A stretch of DNA of 64,000 bases from NCBI GenBank assembly GCA_963726435.1, contig CAVSCJ010000007.1, positions 129,489-193,488 of the forward strand, written 5' to 3'. The position numbers and the translations under genes are program-made. The notes beneath the pieces are model-generated. The model was not told where the DNA came from. It was given only the letters and a program-made list of their open reading frames with translations, and ran no database searches. The DNA is from PALSA-660 sp963726435. GTDB lineage: Bacteria; Actinomycetota; Coriobacteriia; Anaerosomatales; PALSA-660. The stretch's first letter is position 1; every line of letters begins with the position of its first letter. This document shows, piece after piece, positions 1 through 8,903 of this stretch.

Positions 1-582
1 CTGGACGTCGCTGAGAGGACCGGTGACTGGAATGCGGCAGTCGACCGGGCGCGTGCCGAACTCGATCGAGCCTCCGCGCTCGTGGACCGGCTTCTGGAGC
101 TGGCGCGCCTCGATCCGTCCGCCGTCGTGCTCGAGACCGTGGATCTTCACGATGCGCTGGTGCGCGTTGTCGGTCTGTGTGCGCCGATGGCCGAGGAGCG
201 CTCGATCGCCGTCAACGTTGTCGGGATGTCGGGGAAGGTGTCGGCCGACCCGGTGCTGCTCGAACGGCTCGTGGCGAACCTGCTCGCGAACGCGATCCGC
301 TTCGGCGATCGCGGATCGACCGTCACGCTCAGCTTCTGCGACGAATCGATCGAGGTGCACAACGTCGGCGAGGCGATCCCGCCGGAGGATCTGCCGCACG
401 TCTTCGAGCCCTTCTACCAGGCCGATCGTTCTCGCACGGGCGAGGGTTCCGGGCTGGGTCTTGCGATTGCAGCCGTGATAGCGCAGGCGCACAGTTGGTC
501 GCTTGGCGCGGCCAGCTCGCCGGGAGCAGGGACCACATTCGTGGTCACGGTCCGCGCAGGCAAGGCGACCCATCGGCCTTAG
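1..582 (+). CDS. Sensor histidine kinase, C-terminal part (truncated by window edge)
   Basis: The reading frame is open from base 1, so the start lies outside the window. What remains is the end of the dimerisation helix region and a complete HATPase_c ATP-binding domain. The N box (ERLVANLLANAIRFGDRG) is at about residues 88-105, followed by an HNVGEAIPP segment, an F box (VFEPFYQAD) and a glycine-rich lid (GEGSGLGLAIA). The sensor domain and phospho-accepting histidine are not visible, so the signal is unknown. A partner response regulator would be expected upstream; none lies downstream. Confidence 0.88.
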   Translation: MDVAERTGDWNAAVDRARAELDRASALVDRLLELARLDPSAVVLETVDLHDALVRVVGLCAPMAEERSIAVNVVGMSGKVSADPVLLERLVANLLANAIRFGDRGSTVTLSFCDESIEVHNVGEAIPPEDLPHVFEPFYQADRSRTGEGSGLGLAIAAVIAQAHSWSLGAASSPGAGTTFVVTVRAGKATHRP

Positions 583-647
583 CCGGTTCTTATGCGAGGG
601 CGGGCCACAGTCGTGTCACAGGCATCCATTCGAAGGGAGGTGGCACG

Positions 648-1064
648 ATGAAGAGATTCCTGCTCCCGATGCTGGCGATAGCGATACTGCTTGGAACGGC
701 TGCGACGGCGTACGCCGTCACGATGACACTCGCGGAGGCCAAGAGCGCTCCCGCAGACACCGTTGTGACGGTCAGCGGCGAGATCACGGCCGCCGACGGC
801 AACGACTACACCCTGTCCGACGGGACGGACAGCATCATCGTCGGCTTGGGTCCTACCTGGAACACGGTGGTCGGTCTGGCGGTGGGTGACAAGGTGACGG
901 TCGAGGGCGAGATCGACAAGGGCAAGGACGGCAGCAAGGCGGCCGCGATCGACGGGTTCTCGGCCACGAAGGCCGACGGCACGAAGGTGACTGTCCGGAC
1001 GGGCCCCGGCAAGCCCCCGTGGGCGGGTCGCGGAGGTCCGAAGGGCAAGGGCCCCAAGAAGTAG
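648..1064 (+). CDS. Small exported OB-fold-like protein
   Basis: This is a 138-residue protein. The ATG at 648 was chosen because a strong ribosome site (GGGAGG) sits 7-8 bases upstream and because it begins a clean signal peptide of about 23 residues ending in TAYA. The mature part alternates beta-rich segments with a GDKVTVEGEIDKG stretch, typical of small OB-fold (NirD/BOF-like) exported proteins. The last 25 residues are rich in Gly, Pro and Lys. No catalytic motif is visible. Function is unknown; binding of a small cation or ligand outside the membrane is only a guess. Confidence 0.75.
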   Translation: MKRFLLPMLAIAILLGTAATAYAVTMTLAEAKSAPADTVVTVSGEITAADGNDYTLSDGTDSIIVGLGPTWNTVVGLAVGDKVTVEGEIDKGKDGSKAAAIDGFSATKADGTKVTVRTGPGKPPWAGRGGPKGKGPKK

Positions 1065-1111
1065 ACCGGTGAAGGGCTCTCTCGCCCGGCCCCGGCGGGT
1101 GCACGGCAGAT

Positions 1112-1143
1112 GGGTCCCGGCTCCGCTCGTGGAGCCGGGACCC
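1112..1143 (+). terminator. Strong hairpin, probable terminator
   Basis: A perfect 13-bp inverted repeat (1112-1124 with 1131-1143) has a 6-base loop, 48 bases after the preceding gene. It lacks a long T run, so it is a GC-rich terminator or an mRNA end-protecting stem. It separates the small exported gene from the trp leader. Confidence 0.7.
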
Positions 1144-1189
1144 GGTCTTGCGCGCCCGGCGGGCCGCGTGTATCCTCCCACCTAATCGA

Positions 1190-1490
1190 ATCGAGCGTGC
1201 GCCAGTGACGGGGAAGAGTACCCCGATCGTCAAGCCCAGAGAGCCGGTGGTTGGTGGAAACCGGCGTGAGCGATCGGTGAGAATGGTCCCCTGAGGCTCC
1301 GGAGCAAAGGCCGCTAGGCGGGCTGACTAGTTCCGGCGGATTCCCACCGATACAAGGGACCGGATATCGGAGACGAGTTCCATCTCCCGTATCTCGGACA
1401 CAAAGTGGGCTCGCCGCACCTATGGGCGGGTCAACAAGGGTGGTACCGCGAGAGAGTCTCTCGTCCCTTGGGGATGAGGGGCTTTTTGTG
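1190..1490 (+). promoter_or_regulatory. T-box riboswitch leader of the trp operon (Trp specifier)
   Basis: The leader contains the near-invariant T-box sequence AGGGTGGTACCGCG at 1437-1450. Stem I shows the AGTA motif (about 1216) and a GGTGGAAACCGG distal element (about 1252-1263). On its 3' side GAATGGTCC places a TGG codon at 1284-1286, where the specifier is expected, which matches tryptophan. The competing terminator is CTCGTCCC (1460-1467) pairing with GGGATGAG (1471-1478), followed by GGG and five T residues. Uncharged tRNA-Trp should stabilise the antiterminator and switch on the operon. No enzyme gene lies between the leader and trpE. Confidence 0.93.
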
Positions 1491-1572
1491 TTCCCGGGCA
1501 CTCTCCGGGAGCGCGGGAGGACCCAAGGCGCGCGCCGAGAGCGTTCGGCCACGAGAAGAGAGCAAGGCCAAG

Positions 1573-3078
1573 ATGTTGCTGCCAGACAAAGAGGAGTTCA
1601 TCGGGCTCGCCGCAGCTCACGACATCGTGCCGGTCGCGCGCGAGGTCTACGCCGACCTGGCCACGCCGATCTCCGCGTTCCTGGCGCTGGCGGAGGGCGC
1701 GCCCTTCGCGTTCCTGCTGGAGAGCGTGGTGGGAGGCGAGCGGCTCGGCCGCTACAGCTTCCTCGGGATCGGCGCCGATCGCGTCGTGACCGTGCGCGAC
1801 GGCGTGGCCGAGATCACAGACGGGCCGTCGCATCGCCGGATGCCGGCTCCCGATCCGCTCGAAGCGGTCGCCGGGCGCCTGAAGGCGGGGAGCGTCGCCC
1901 GGGTGCCCGGTCTGCCGCTCTTCATCGGCGGCGCGGTCGGATTCGTCGGCTACGAGGCCGCGACGGGGTTCGAGCCCACGATCCCCAGGCATCCCGTCGA
2001 CGAGCTGAACGTCCCGGACGCCGCCTTCATGTTCACGTCCACGGTGGTGGCGTTCGACCACGCCCGCCGAGTCCTGCAAGTGATCGCGCCGGTCCGGCCG
2101 GGGACGGATCCGGGCGAGGACTACGACGACGCCGTCCTTCGGATCGACCGCGTACTCGAGACCCTGCGCACAGGATGCCCGTCGGCCCCGCTGGGCGAGG
2201 TCGGCGCGAGCGCCGAGGTCCCGCTGCGCGCCCACACCTCCCACGAGGACTTCGTCGCCTCCGTGAGCGCCGCCAAGGAGCACATCGCCGCCGGCGACTG
2301 CTTCCAGATCGTGCTCTCGCAACGCTTCTCGGCGCCCCTCGAAGGTGACGGACTCGACCTCTACCGGGTCCTGCGCGCCGTGAACCCGAGCCCGTACATG
2401 TTCTACCTGCGCACTCCCGAGGTGACGCTGGTCGGTTCCAGTCCCGAGCCGCTCGTCCGCGTCGAAGGCGATCAGGTGCTCACGCGCCCGCTAGCGGGCA
2501 CGCGCCCGCGCGGGGCGACCGCGCTCGAGGACGGGTGCCTGCGCGCGGACCTGCTCGCCGACGAGAAGGAGCGCGCCGAGCACGTCATGCTCGTGGACCT
2601 CGGGCGCAACGACCTTGGTCGCGTCAGCGTCGCGGGCAGCGTGCGCGTCGACGAGCTCATGGAGGTCGAGAACTACAGCCACGTCATGCACATCGTGAGC
2701 AACGTCACCGGCACGCTGGCGCCGGGCTGTGACGCCTTCGACGCGCTCCGCGCCACGTTCCCGGCCGGAACGGTGAGCGGAGCGCCGAAGATCCGCGCGA
2801 TGCAGATCATCCGCGAGCTGGAGCCTGCGGCGCGCGGGCCCTACGCGGGCACCGTCGGCTACATCGGAGCGGACGGTGCGATGGACATGTGCATCACGAT
2901 CCGCACTTTCATCCTCACCGGCGGTCGCGCTTACCTCCAGTCGGGAGCCGGGATCGTGTCCGACTCCGACCCGGAGAAGGAGTACGAGGAGACCCTGCAC
3001 AAGGCCCGCGCTCTGCACAACGCGCTGGAACTCGCGGCCGGCTTGCGGGCGCGGCCCGAAGTGGCGGTGGTGGCGTGA
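1573..3078 (+). CDS. trpE: Anthranilate synthase component I
   Basis: This 501-residue protein matches the usual TrpE length. It makes anthranilate from chorismate together with TrpG. The N-terminal part carries the LLES feedback-type motif (residues about 46-49, in FAFLLESVVGGERLGRYSF). The C-terminal chorismate-binding domain has FQIVLSQRF, LTRPLAGTRPRG, MLVDLGRNDLGRV, HVMHIVSNVTG and the GTVSGAPKIRAM signature. The frame stays open back into the T-box leader, so the ATG at 1573, downstream of the leader terminator, was chosen. The stop overlaps the trpGD start (GTGA), implying translational coupling. Confidence 0.96.
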   Translation: MLLPDKEEFIGLAAAHDIVPVAREVYADLATPISAFLALAEGAPFAFLLESVVGGERLGRYSFLGIGADRVVTVRDGVAEITDGPSHRRMPAPDPLEAVAGRLKAGSVARVPGLPLFIGGAVGFVGYEAATGFEPTIPRHPVDELNVPDAAFMFTSTVVAFDHARRVLQVIAPVRPGTDPGEDYDDAVLRIDRVLETLRTGCPSAPLGEVGASAEVPLRAHTSHEDFVASVSAAKEHIAAGDCFQIVLSQRFSAPLEGDGLDLYRVLRAVNPSPYMFYLRTPEVTLVGSSPEPLVRVEGDQVLTRPLAGTRPRGATALEDGCLRADLLADEKERAEHVMLVDLGRNDLGRVSVAGSVRVDELMEVENYSHVMHIVSNVTGTLAPGCDAFDALRATFPAGTVSGAPKIRAMQIIRELEPAARGPYAGTVGYIGADGAMDMCITIRTFILTGGRAYLQSGAGIVSDSDPEKEYEETLHKARALHNALELAAGLRARPEVAVVA

Positions 3079-4760
3079 TACTCGTCATCGACAACTACGA
3101 TTCCTTCACCTACAACCTCGTGCAGCTGCTCGGGCTGCTCGGAGCGGAGGTGCGCGTCGAGCGCAACGACAGCGTCTCGGTCGGCCAGGTGCTCGCGATG
3201 GCGCCGAGGGGCATCGTCGTATCGCCGGGTCCGGGAACGCCGGACGCCGCCGGCGCGAGCGAGGCCATCGTTGCCGCGGCCGCGGAGGCGGGAATCCCGC
3301 TTCTGGGCGTGTGCCTCGGCCACCAGGCGATCGCCGAGGTCTTCGGAGGGCACGTGATCCGAGCCGACGAAGCGGTGCACGGCAAGACCTCGACCGTGAG
3401 GCACTCGGGCAAGGGCCTGATGGCAGGTATGCCGCCGGAGTTCACCGCCACGCGCTATCACTCGCTGATCGTGGAACGTGACAGTCTGCCGGAGTGCATG
3501 GAGGTCACCGCGGAGACCGCGGATGGGCTGATCATGGCCATGCAGCACGCCGACAAGCCCGTCTTCGGTGTCCAGTTCCATCCCGAGTCGGTCCTCACCC
3601 CTGAGGGCGCCATCCTGATGCGCAACTTCCTCCAGCTTGCGGGCGAGGTGGAGCGCGCGGAGGAGCCGGAGGGTTCGGCCGGTCCCAAGGTGATCGCGGA
3701 GGGCGACGAGGTGACCGTTCCCGCAGCCATCGGCGTCGCCGCCTCGGGAGGGTCGCTCACCGAGGAGCAGGCCACCGAGGTGATGGGGCGCGTCATGGAC
3801 GGCGAGGCCACTCCCGCGCAGATCGCCTCTCTCGTGACCGCGATGCGGATGAAGGGGGAGACCGTCGCGGAGATCACCGGCTTCGCGCGCGCGATGCGCG
3901 CCCGGGCCACCGTAGTGCGGCCGCGCGCGGCGGGGCTGCTCGACACCTGCGGCACCGGTGGCGACGGCCTTGCGACCTTCAACATCTCTACGACGACCGC
4001 CTTCGTGGTCGCGGGCGCGGGAGTGCCCGTTGCCAAGCACGGGAACCGGGCCGTGTCCTCGAGGTCGGGGAGCGCGGACGTGCTGGAGGCGCTCGGCGTG
4101 CGGATCGACGTCTCTCCCGAGGACATGGCTCGCTGCATCGACGAGGTCGGAGTGGGCTTCCTGTTCGCCATGGCCCTGCACGCCTCGATGCGCCATGCCG
4201 GCGGACCCCGCCGCGAGATCGCCATCCGTACGGTGTTCAACATCCTCGGCCCGCTCACGAACCCGGCGGGTGCGAAGCGCCAGCTGCTCGGCGTCTACGA
4301 CCCCACGCTGGCGCCCGTCATGGCCGAGGTGGCCGGGCGTCTGGGGGCCGAGCGCGTCATGGTCGTGCACGGCCACCCGGGTATGGACGAGGTGTCCGCC
4401 TCCGGTCCGACGACAGTCGCCGAGTTCGTCGACGGGGCCGTGCGCACCTACACCATCGAGCCCGAGACGGTCGGCATCGCCGCCGTCTCGCCCCGCGCCG
4501 TGGCAGGTGGAGACGCCGCCGCCAACGCGCGGATCCTTCGCGACGTGCTCGAAGGCGTCCACGGAGCGCCGCGCGACACCGTGCTCATCAACGCCGCCGC
4601 AGCCCTGATGGTCGCGGGCCGTGCCGCCGACCTGGCTGAAGGCGTCGCCCTGGCGCGCCGCAGCATCGACTCGGGCAACGCGCTCGCCTGCCTGGAAGGT
4701 CTGGTCTCCCTCACCGCGCGTCTCGGCGCCGAGGCGGACGCGGCGAAAGCGGTGGTGTAG
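3075..4760 (+). CDS. trpGD: Fused anthranilate synthase glutaminase / anthranilate phosphoribosyltransferase
   Basis: One 561-residue chain joins two enzymes. Residues about 1-195 are the TrpG glutamine amidotransferase: IDNYDSFTYN at the start, PGPGTP, nucleophile Cys80 in GVCLGHQ, and FGVQFHPES with the His/Glu pair. After an acidic linker, residues about 225-561 are TrpD, which adds phosphoribosyl to anthranilate: CGTGGDGLATFNIST (PRPP loop), KHGNRAVSSRSGSADVLEALG and NILGPLTNPA. The GTG start overlaps the trpE stop. The stop is immediately followed by the trpC GTG. Confidence 0.95.
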   Translation: MILVIDNYDSFTYNLVQLLGLLGAEVRVERNDSVSVGQVLAMAPRGIVVSPGPGTPDAAGASEAIVAAAAEAGIPLLGVCLGHQAIAEVFGGHVIRADEAVHGKTSTVRHSGKGLMAGMPPEFTATRYHSLIVERDSLPECMEVTAETADGLIMAMQHADKPVFGVQFHPESVLTPEGAILMRNFLQLAGEVERAEEPEGSAGPKVIAEGDEVTVPAAIGVAASGGSLTEEQATEVMGRVMDGEATPAQIASLVTAMRMKGETVAEITGFARAMRARATVVRPRAAGLLDTCGTGGDGLATFNISTTTAFVVAGAGVPVAKHGNRAVSSRSGSADVLEALGVRIDVSPEDMARCIDEVGVGFLFAMALHASMRHAGGPRREIAIRTVFNILGPLTNPAGAKRQLLGVYDPTLAPVMAEVAGRLGAERVMVVHGHPGMDEVSASGPTTVAEFVDGAVRTYTIEPETVGIAAVSPRAVAGGDAAANARILRDVLEGVHGAPRDTVLINAAAALMVAGRAADLAEGVALARRSIDSGNALACLEGLVSLTARLGAEADAAKAVV

Positions 4761-5579
4761 GTGATCGCCGTCACAACCAGCTTCCTGGGCCGCATCGTGG
4801 AGGTCCGGCGCGCGGAGGTCTCCGCCACCTGGGGAAGGCTCGCGCCCGCTGACCTCGAGCGCCTCGCCTGCTGCGCGAGAGCGCCGCGCGACTTCGAGGC
4901 GGCCTTGCGCGACACGCTGGCGGTCGCCGTGATCGGCGAGGTCAAGAAGGCCTCGCCCTCATCCGGCCCGATAGCGCCCGACATCGACGCCTCCAAGCAG
5001 GCGATGCATTACCAGAATGGCGGAGCGGCGGCCATCAGCGTGCTCACCGAACCCAGCGAGTTCCTCGGGTCCTTTGCCGACCTGTCCGACGTGGCGGACG
5101 CGGTGGACGTGCCTGTGCTTTGCAAGGACTTCGTGGTCGACCCCTTGCAGCTCTTCGTCGCGCGCGGGCACTGCGCCGATGCGGCGCTGCTGATGGTCAG
5201 CGTGCTCGGCGACGAGATCCGCGCCTATATGGACCTCGCCTCGACCCTGCGGCTGCAGTGCCTGGTGGAGGTGGTGTCCGAGTGCGAGCTCGAGATAGCT
5301 CTGCGCGCGGGCGCCTCCATGATCGCTGTGAACGCCCGTGACCTGCACTCGCTTCAGGTGGACCTTGCGGCGGCCGGCCCGGTGATCGCACGGGCGAAGC
5401 ACCACGGGATGACGGTCGTCCACGCGAGCGGCGTGCGCTCGCGAGCCGATGTGGAGGAAGCCGCGGCGGCAGGCGCCGACGCGGTGCTCGTAGGGGAGGC
5501 GCTCATGCGCGCGCCCTTCCCCGAAGACGTCCTGGCGGATCTGACGGGTGTGGCGAAGGCCGTGCCCGTGATCGGATAG
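4761..5579 (+). CDS. trpC: Indole-3-glycerol phosphate synthase
   Basis: A 272-residue (beta/alpha)8 barrel that closes the indole ring of CdRP. The signatures IGEVKKASPSSGPI, ISVLTEP, VLCKDFVVDP, LMVSVLGD, LVEVVSECELEIAL, IAVNARDLHSLQVD and VLVGEALMRA occur in the expected order. The GTG start directly follows the trpGD stop with no gap. TrpF is separate here, unlike the enterobacterial trpCF fusion. Confidence 0.95.
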   Translation: MIAVTTSFLGRIVEVRRAEVSATWGRLAPADLERLACCARAPRDFEAALRDTLAVAVIGEVKKASPSSGPIAPDIDASKQAMHYQNGGAAAISVLTEPSEFLGSFADLSDVADAVDVPVLCKDFVVDPLQLFVARGHCADAALLMVSVLGDEIRAYMDLASTLRLQCLVEVVSECELEIALRAGASMIAVNARDLHSLQVDLAAAGPVIARAKHHGMTVVHASGVRSRADVEEAAAAGADAVLVGEALMRAPFPEDVLADLTGVAKAVPVIG

Positions 5580-5645
5580 AGGACGACACGTTCGAGCGGA
5601 CGGTCCACGACAGACGACAGCACCACGAAGAAGGGAGCTACGCCG

Positions 5646-7013
5646 ATGTCATCCGACAAGACGAGGTTCGGACTCGACGAGACCAGGATCCCGGAGGCCT
5701 GGTACAACATCATGCCCGACCTGAAGAACCCACCGGCACCGCCGAAGGCGTTCGCGCCGGACGGCACCGAGCTGGGGCCTGACCAGATCGGCGAGCGTCT
5801 CGCCTCGCTCTTCCCGATGGAGGTTCTCAAGCAGGAGATGTCGTCCGACCGCTGGATCGACATCCCCGGCGCGGTGATCGACGTCTACAAGACGTACCGC
5901 CCGTCGCCTCTGCTGCGCGCCCGCCAGCTCGAGCGCGTCCTCGGGCTGCCCGACGGGGTGAAGATCTTCTACAAGTACGAGGGTGTCAGCCCCGCGGGTT
6001 CGCACAAGCCCAACACCGCGATCCCGCAGGCCTACTACAACAAACAGGAGGGCATCACCAAGATCTCCACCGAGACCGGCGCGGGCCAGTGGGGCAGCGC
6101 GCTGTCGATCGCCGGCGCGCTGTTCGGGATCGACGTCGAAGTGTTCATGGTCAGGGTGAGCTACGAGCAGAAGCCGTATCGCCGCATCCTGATGGAGACC
6201 TACGGAGCGACGGTGCACGCCTCGCCGACCAACCTCACCGACGCCGGGCGCCACGTTCTGTCGATGGACCCGGACTCGACCGGTTCTCTCGGCATCGCCA
6301 TCTCCGAGGCCGTCGAGGTCGCCGCGAAGGACGCGGACACGCACTACTCGCTGGGGTCCGTGCTCAACCATGTGTGTCTGCACCAGACGATCATCGGTCT
6401 CGAGGCCATCGAGCAGATGGCGTTGGCAGAGGAAGAGCCCGACGTCGTCATCGCATGCGTCGGCGGAGGCTCCAACTTCGCCGGGATCGCGTTCCCGTAC
6501 TACCATCGCAAGCTGCAGGGCAAGAGCAATGCGCGTCTGCTCGCCGTCGAGCCGAAGGCCTGCCCGACGCTCACGGCCGGCGAATATCGGTACGACCTCG
6601 GCGACGAGGCGGGCATGACGCCGCAGATGCTCATGTATACGCTCGGCCACGACTTCGTCCCCGCCGGCATCCACGCGGGCGGACTGCGCTACCATGGCGA
6701 CTCGCCGCTGGTGAGCCAGCTCGTACACGAGGGCGAAGCCGAGGCGATCGCCGTCGATCAGATCGCGTGCTTCGCCGCGGCCGTGCAGTTCGCGCGCGCC
6801 GAGGGCATCCTGCCCGCGCCGGAGAGCAGCCATGCCATCCTCGCCGCGATCAACGAGGCGAAGGCGGCCCAGGCAGCCGGCGAGGACAGGACGATCCTGT
6901 TCAACCTCTCGGGTCACGGTCACTTCGACCTGGCCGCGTACGCCGCATACAACAACGGCGAGTTGAAGGACTTCGACTTCGCCGCAGGCTCGACCCTGTG
7001 TGAAGCCGAGTAG
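5646..7013 (+). CDS. trpB2: TrpB2-type tryptophan synthase beta chain
   Basis: This 455-residue PLP enzyme has the long N-terminal extension and sequence style of the TrpB2 subfamily. The PLP lysine is K121 in GSHKPNTA; ETGAGQWGSALS and a CVGGGSNFAGIAF phosphate-binding loop are present. TrpB2 proteins make tryptophan from indole and serine, usually without a tight TrpA complex, and are thought to rescue free indole. A canonical TrpB is encoded two genes downstream, so both forms share one operon. The 66-base gap before it holds a GAAGGGAG ribosome site. Confidence 0.93.
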   Translation: MSSDKTRFGLDETRIPEAWYNIMPDLKNPPAPPKAFAPDGTELGPDQIGERLASLFPMEVLKQEMSSDRWIDIPGAVIDVYKTYRPSPLLRARQLERVLGLPDGVKIFYKYEGVSPAGSHKPNTAIPQAYYNKQEGITKISTETGAGQWGSALSIAGALFGIDVEVFMVRVSYEQKPYRRILMETYGATVHASPTNLTDAGRHVLSMDPDSTGSLGIAISEAVEVAAKDADTHYSLGSVLNHVCLHQTIIGLEAIEQMALAEEEPDVVIACVGGGSNFAGIAFPYYHRKLQGKSNARLLAVEPKACPTLTAGEYRYDLGDEAGMTPQMLMYTLGHDFVPAGIHAGGLRYHGDSPLVSQLVHEGEAEAIAVDQIACFAAAVQFARAEGILPAPESSHAILAAINEAKAAQAAGEDRTILFNLSGHGHFDLAAYAAYNNGELKDFDFAAGSTLCEAE

Positions 7014-7023
7014 GAGAGACGCG

Positions 7024-7684
7024 ATGACGGTGCCCCGGACGAGGGTGAAGGTGTGCGGCCTCACGCGCGTGAGCGACGCGCGCGAGGCCGCACGCGCGGG
7101 CGCGGACGCGCTCGGCGTCATCCTCGCTCCGGGGCACCGGCGTTCTCTGACGATCGGCGACGCAGCCGCCGTGTTCGCGGGCGCGCCGCCTGAAGCGACG
7201 AGGACCGGTGTGTTCGTGGACGCCCCTCTCGCCGAGGTGATCGAGGCCGTCTCGCGGCTCGGTCTGACCGAGGTGCAGTTGCACGGGTCGGAGGACCCTG
7301 CCTACTGCGCGCGGGTGCCGGTGGCTGTCGTGAAGACGTTCCACATCGGCGCGGGAGTCGACGCGCCGGCGATCGAGCGCTACCGCGGCGCCGTGTCAGC
7401 CGTGCTGCTCGACACGCTCGTGGAGGGCGAGGTGGGAGGCAGCGGGTGTGCCTTCGACTGGGGTCTTGCGAGCGCAGTCCCCGATGTCGCACCGGTCTAC
7501 CTGGCCGGCGGCCTGACTCCCGACAACGTCGGCGAGGCCGTGCTGCGCGCGCGTCCCGCCGGCGTGGACGTGTCCTCCGGCGTCGAGGAGTCGCCCGGGC
7601 ATCAAGAACGAGGCGAAGATGGAGCGGTTCGTCGAGGCGGTGCGCGCTGCCGACCGCGCGTACGAGGAGGTGGCGGCAAGATGA
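7024..7684 (+). CDS. trpF: Phosphoribosylanthranilate isomerase (frameshifted near its end)
   Basis: KVCGLTRVSDAREA, GVILAPGHRRS, VQLHGSE and YLAGGLTPDNV identify TrpF. Up to SSGVEESPG the frame is normal. An extra G in CCCGGGC at about 7594-7599 then throws the reading into the trpB frame and creates an apparent TrpF-TrpB fusion. Removing one base restores the family ending (SPGIKNEAKMERFVEAV) and a stop at 7682-7684 that overlaps the trpB ATG as ATGA. The fusion is therefore not real. Start ATG 7024 has an AGGAGAG site. Confidence 0.9.
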
Positions 7685-8901
7685 GCGACCTCCTCCCGAG
7701 CGCCGGGACCGCCTACCGCGGTGCCGACGCACAGGGCTTCTTCGGCCCCTACGGCGGTTCTTTCGTGCCCGAGACCGTGGTGCCCGCTCTGCAGGAGCTC
7801 ACTGCCGCCTTCGAGGCGCGGGACGAGGACTTCGAACTCGAGTTGGCGGGCCTGCTGCGCGACTACGTCGGGCGTCCGACCCCACTGACGAGGGCGGACA
7901 ACCTGGCGGCGGCGACCGGGCTCGGCCGCGTCTACCTCAAGCGCGAAGACCTCGCGCACACCGGCGCGCACAAGATCAACAACACCCTGGGCCAGTGCCT
8001 GCTCGCGAAGCGCATGGGAAAGCGACGGGTGATCGCCGAGACAGGCGCCGGCCAGCACGGTGTGGCGACCGCCACGACCTGCGCGCTGCTCGGGCTCGAG
8101 TGCGCCGTGTTCATGGGGGTCGAGGACATCCGCCGCCAGTCGCTCAACGTCTACAAGATGCGGCTGCTGGGCGCGGAGGTCGTACCGGTCGAAGAGGGGA
8201 GCGGCACGCTCGCCGACGCCGTGACCGCAGCGCTGCGCCACTGGGTCGAGCGGGTCGAGGACACGTTCTACTGCATCGGCAGCGCGGTCGGACCCCATCC
8301 ATACCCGACGATGGTGCGCGAGTTCCAGAAGGTCGTCGGCGAGGAGACCATCGCACAGCTGCAAGTGAAGGGGGTCGGCCGAGTGGACGCGGTCGTCGCG
8401 TGCGTGGGTGGCGGCAGCAACGCGATCGGCACGTTCTACCCGTTCGTGGCGGGGATCCCGGCAGTCGAGCGACCCCTGCTCGTGGGCGCCGAGGCCGCCG
8501 GCCTGGGCCTCGACACCGACAGGACCGGCGCGTCGATCACTCTCGGGACGCCCGGCGTGATGCACGGCTTCTACAGCTATCTGCTGCAGGACGGGGCCGG
8601 CAACCCGCTCGAGGCCTACTCCATCTCGGCCGGGCTGGACTACCCCGGAGTAGGTCCGGAGCACGCCTACCTGAAGGACGAGGGGCTCGTGCGCTACGAG
8701 GCGGTGACGGACGCCGAGGCGCTCGAGGCGTTCGCCCTGCTCACCCGGTGTGAGGGCATCATCCCCGCGATCGAGTCGGCACACGCTCTCGCCCTGCTGC
8801 CCCGGCTGGCCGCCGAGTTCGGGCCAAGGGCCACTGTGGTGGTCACCGTGTCGGGCCGCGGCGACAAGGACATCGACATCGTCCGGGAAGCCGGGCTCTG
8901 A
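7681..8901 (+). CDS. trpB: Tryptophan synthase beta chain (canonical TrpB1)
   Basis: A 406-residue PLP enzyme beginning with the family opening GFFGPYGGSFVPETVVPAL. It has LKREDLAHTGAHKINN with PLP lysine K98, AETGAGQHGVATA, and CVGGGSNAIGTFYPF for the cofactor phosphate. The C-terminal ALLTRCEGIIPAIESAHAL motif is intact. It should pair with TrpA encoded two bases downstream to convert indole channelled from TrpA into tryptophan. The ATG overlaps the repaired trpF stop. Confidence 0.96.
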   Translation: MSDLLPSAGTAYRGADAQGFFGPYGGSFVPETVVPALQELTAAFEARDEDFELELAGLLRDYVGRPTPLTRADNLAAATGLGRVYLKREDLAHTGAHKINNTLGQCLLAKRMGKRRVIAETGAGQHGVATATTCALLGLECAVFMGVEDIRRQSLNVYKMRLLGAEVVPVEEGSGTLADAVTAALRHWVERVEDTFYCIGSAVGPHPYPTMVREFQKVVGEETIAQLQVKGVGRVDAVVACVGGGSNAIGTFYPFVAGIPAVERPLLVGAEAAGLGLDTDRTGASITLGTPGVMHGFYSYLLQDGAGNPLEAYSISAGLDYPGVGPEHAYLKDEGLVRYEAVTDAEALEAFALLTRCEGIIPAIESAHALALLPRLAAEFGPRATVVVTVSGRGDKDIDIVREAGL

Positions 8902-8903
8902 CC

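Noticed and set aside
2931..4562. Long minus-strand open frame opposite trpGD
   Set aside because: Arg/His-rich translation with no family features. High GC leaves the antisense frames open; the plus strand holds a clear enzyme.
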